Made by a program: the position numbers and the translations under genes
Shown here: piece by piece, positions 6,004-6,676 of the stretch
How positions within the stretch are numbered: the first letter of the stretch is position 1
How the letters are laid out: each line of letters opens with the position of its first letter
Source: an uncultured Kroppenstedtia sp.
GTDB taxonomy: Bacteria; Bacillota; Bacilli; Thermoactinomycetales; DSM-45169
Assembly (NCBI GenBank): GCA_959600065.1
Contig: CAUGKZ010000095.1
Coordinates: forward strand, 1 to 6,676
Direction: 5' to 3'
DNA: 6,676 nucleotides
The notes under the pieces: model-generated
What the model was told of the DNA's origin: nothing
The model's database searches: none
The model's input: only the letters and a program-made list of their open reading frames with translations

Positions 6004-6543
6004 ATGGAACTGATACTACAGACAGCGGAAGACTTGCGTCTCCAGCTCTTTCACTCCCGTCATGCACCCGCTTTGTACCGGCTGGTGGAAGCAAATCGAT
6101 CCCATCTGGAATCGTGGCTTCCCTGGATTCGCACAGTGAAGGGAGTTCAGGAGATCGAAGGATATATATTCCGAACCCAGGCCGCCTTTGCCTCCGGGCA
6201 GGAAGCTCATTTCGGGATCTGGCACCGGGGAGTGTTGGGGGGATCGGTGACAGTGGAGAGAATCGATTCCCACCATCGCGTGGCAGAGATCGGATATTGG
6301 CTGAGCCGAGAGCAGACGGGGGGCGGCCTGATGACCCGATCCGTCCGTAGCGTCTGCACCTATCTTTTTCAAGAGCGACAGATCCACCGGATCGAAATCC
6401 GGGTAGAAGCCGTCAATCGCGCCAGCCGCCAAGTAGCCCTGCGATTAGGCTTCCAGGAGGAGGGCATTCTCCGTGAAGCCCTCAGGACGGATACTGGCAG
6501 AAGTGACCTGGTGATCTACGGATTGCTTCGGTCGGAATTGTGA
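6004..6543 (+). CDS. GNAT N-acetyltransferase, RimJ/RimL type
   Basis: The 179-residue protein matches the GNAT acetyltransferase family, in the subgroup of ribosomal-protein N-acetyltransferases (RimL, YdaF) and related enzymes. These transfer acetyl from acetyl-CoA to an amine, often a protein N-terminus or a small molecule. Visible features are W39-L-P-W in the N-terminal helix region, the acetyl-CoA loop around QTGGGLMT (104-111), helix 111-125, strand HRIEIRVEAVN (128-138), and the N138-x-x-S141 pair followed by LGFQEEG (148-154). The length is typical. The ATG at 6004 is supported by GAGGA at 5992-5996 with a 7-base gap. The gene is monocistronic as far as the window shows. The substrate cannot be predicted: ribosomal protein S5/L12-like modification and resistance to small molecules are both known in this subgroup. 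Confidence 0.92.
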   Translation: MELILQTAEDLRLQLFHSRHAPALYRLVEANRSHLESWLPWIRTVKGVQEIEGYIFRTQAAFASGQEAHFGIWHRGVLGGSVTVERIDSHHRVAEIGYWLSREQTGGGLMTRSVRSVCTYLFQERQIHRIEIRVEAVNRASRQVALRLGFQEEGILREALRTDTGRSDLVIYGLLRSEL

Positions 6544-6544
6544 T

Positions 6545-6560
6545 TCAACAGGCTTGTTGA
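6545..6560 (+). terminator. Weak hairpin after the acetyltransferase gene
   Basis: TCAACA at 6545-6550 pairs with TGTTGA at 6555-6560 around GGCT, starting 2 bases past the stop codon. The stem is A/T-rich and is followed only by a loose TTAGCCATATTTTA run, so termination would be inefficient. It may simply be a 3' end protecting hairpin. Confidence 0.25.
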
Positions 6561-6591
6561 TTAGCCATATTTTAGGCAGGAAATCACGGTC

Positions 6592-6655
6592 GGGATGGTG
6601 GGACGTGAAGAGCCTTTGTGCTCTTTGCAAGAGATCGTAGCCGTCCCACCCTCCC
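6592..6655. repeat. Nested inverted repeat in the 3' tail
   Basis: The outer arms 6592-6605 and 6642-6655 pair at 13 of 14 positions, including GGTGGGACG with CGTCCCACC. Inside, AAGAGC (6608-6613) pairs with GCTCTT (6620-6625). The same CTCTT can instead pair with AAGAG at 6629-6633, so two inner hairpins exclude each other. No T tract follows the outer stem, so it is not a standard terminator. It could be a structured leader of a gene past the window edge, a small RNA, or an element end. No known RNA family is recognised. Confidence 0.5.
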
Positions 6656-6676
6656 CGTCCCCTCAAGCGATATTTT

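Noticed and set aside
5783..6094. N-terminal extension of the lipoprotein reading frame
   Set aside because: It would put a 104-residue extension ahead of a clear signal peptide and lipobox, cross the predicted promoter and overlap the divergent acetyltransferase gene.

Overview
The window reads as ordinary chromosomal DNA from a Gram-positive, spore-former-like Firmicute of moderate G+C. Evidence for this is the strong GGAGG-type ribosome binding sites, the use of GTG and TTG starts, a lipoprotein with a short Bacillus-type signal, and a cardiolipin synthase whose N-terminus resembles Bacillus ClsA. A thermoactinomycete-like bacillus is my guess, but the sequence alone cannot fix the genus. 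I see no phage genes, CRISPR array, rRNA, tRNA or intact transposase.

Left part (1-1752): a near-perfect bidirectional terminator closes a minus-strand PAP2 phosphatase gene. A plus-strand gene for a YdjM-type membrane metal-dependent hydrolase is transcribed divergently from it, with only 56 bases between the two preferred starts. The hydrolase gene runs 27 bases into the 3' end of the next, convergent gene.

Middle part (1726-5782), all minus strand: reading in the direction of transcription, an uncharacterised lipoprotein gene is followed 14 bases later by a histidine phosphatase gene broken by a one-base frameshift. A roughly 250-base gap without a convincing gene comes next. Then a full-length cardiolipin synthase gene is followed 18 bases later by a second, intact histidine phosphatase gene. 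The two phosphatases thus sit in matching positions at the ends of two two-gene units. A promoter with a palindrome in its spacer precedes the lipoprotein gene.

Right part (5783-6676): a 220-base divergent intergenic region leads to a plus-strand GNAT N-acetyltransferase of RimJ/RimL type. Beyond it is a 133-base tail with no gene but a long nested inverted repeat that could fold in two alternative ways.

Functionally, the cardiolipin synthase, the PAP2 phosphatase and the YdjM-like protein are all membrane proteins, and the first two act on phospholipids or isoprenoid phosphates. A shared envelope role is possible but unproven. I found no clear new multi-gene system. The best leads are the frameshifted phosphatase, the palindromic promoter, the gap upstream of the synthase and the structured 3' tail.
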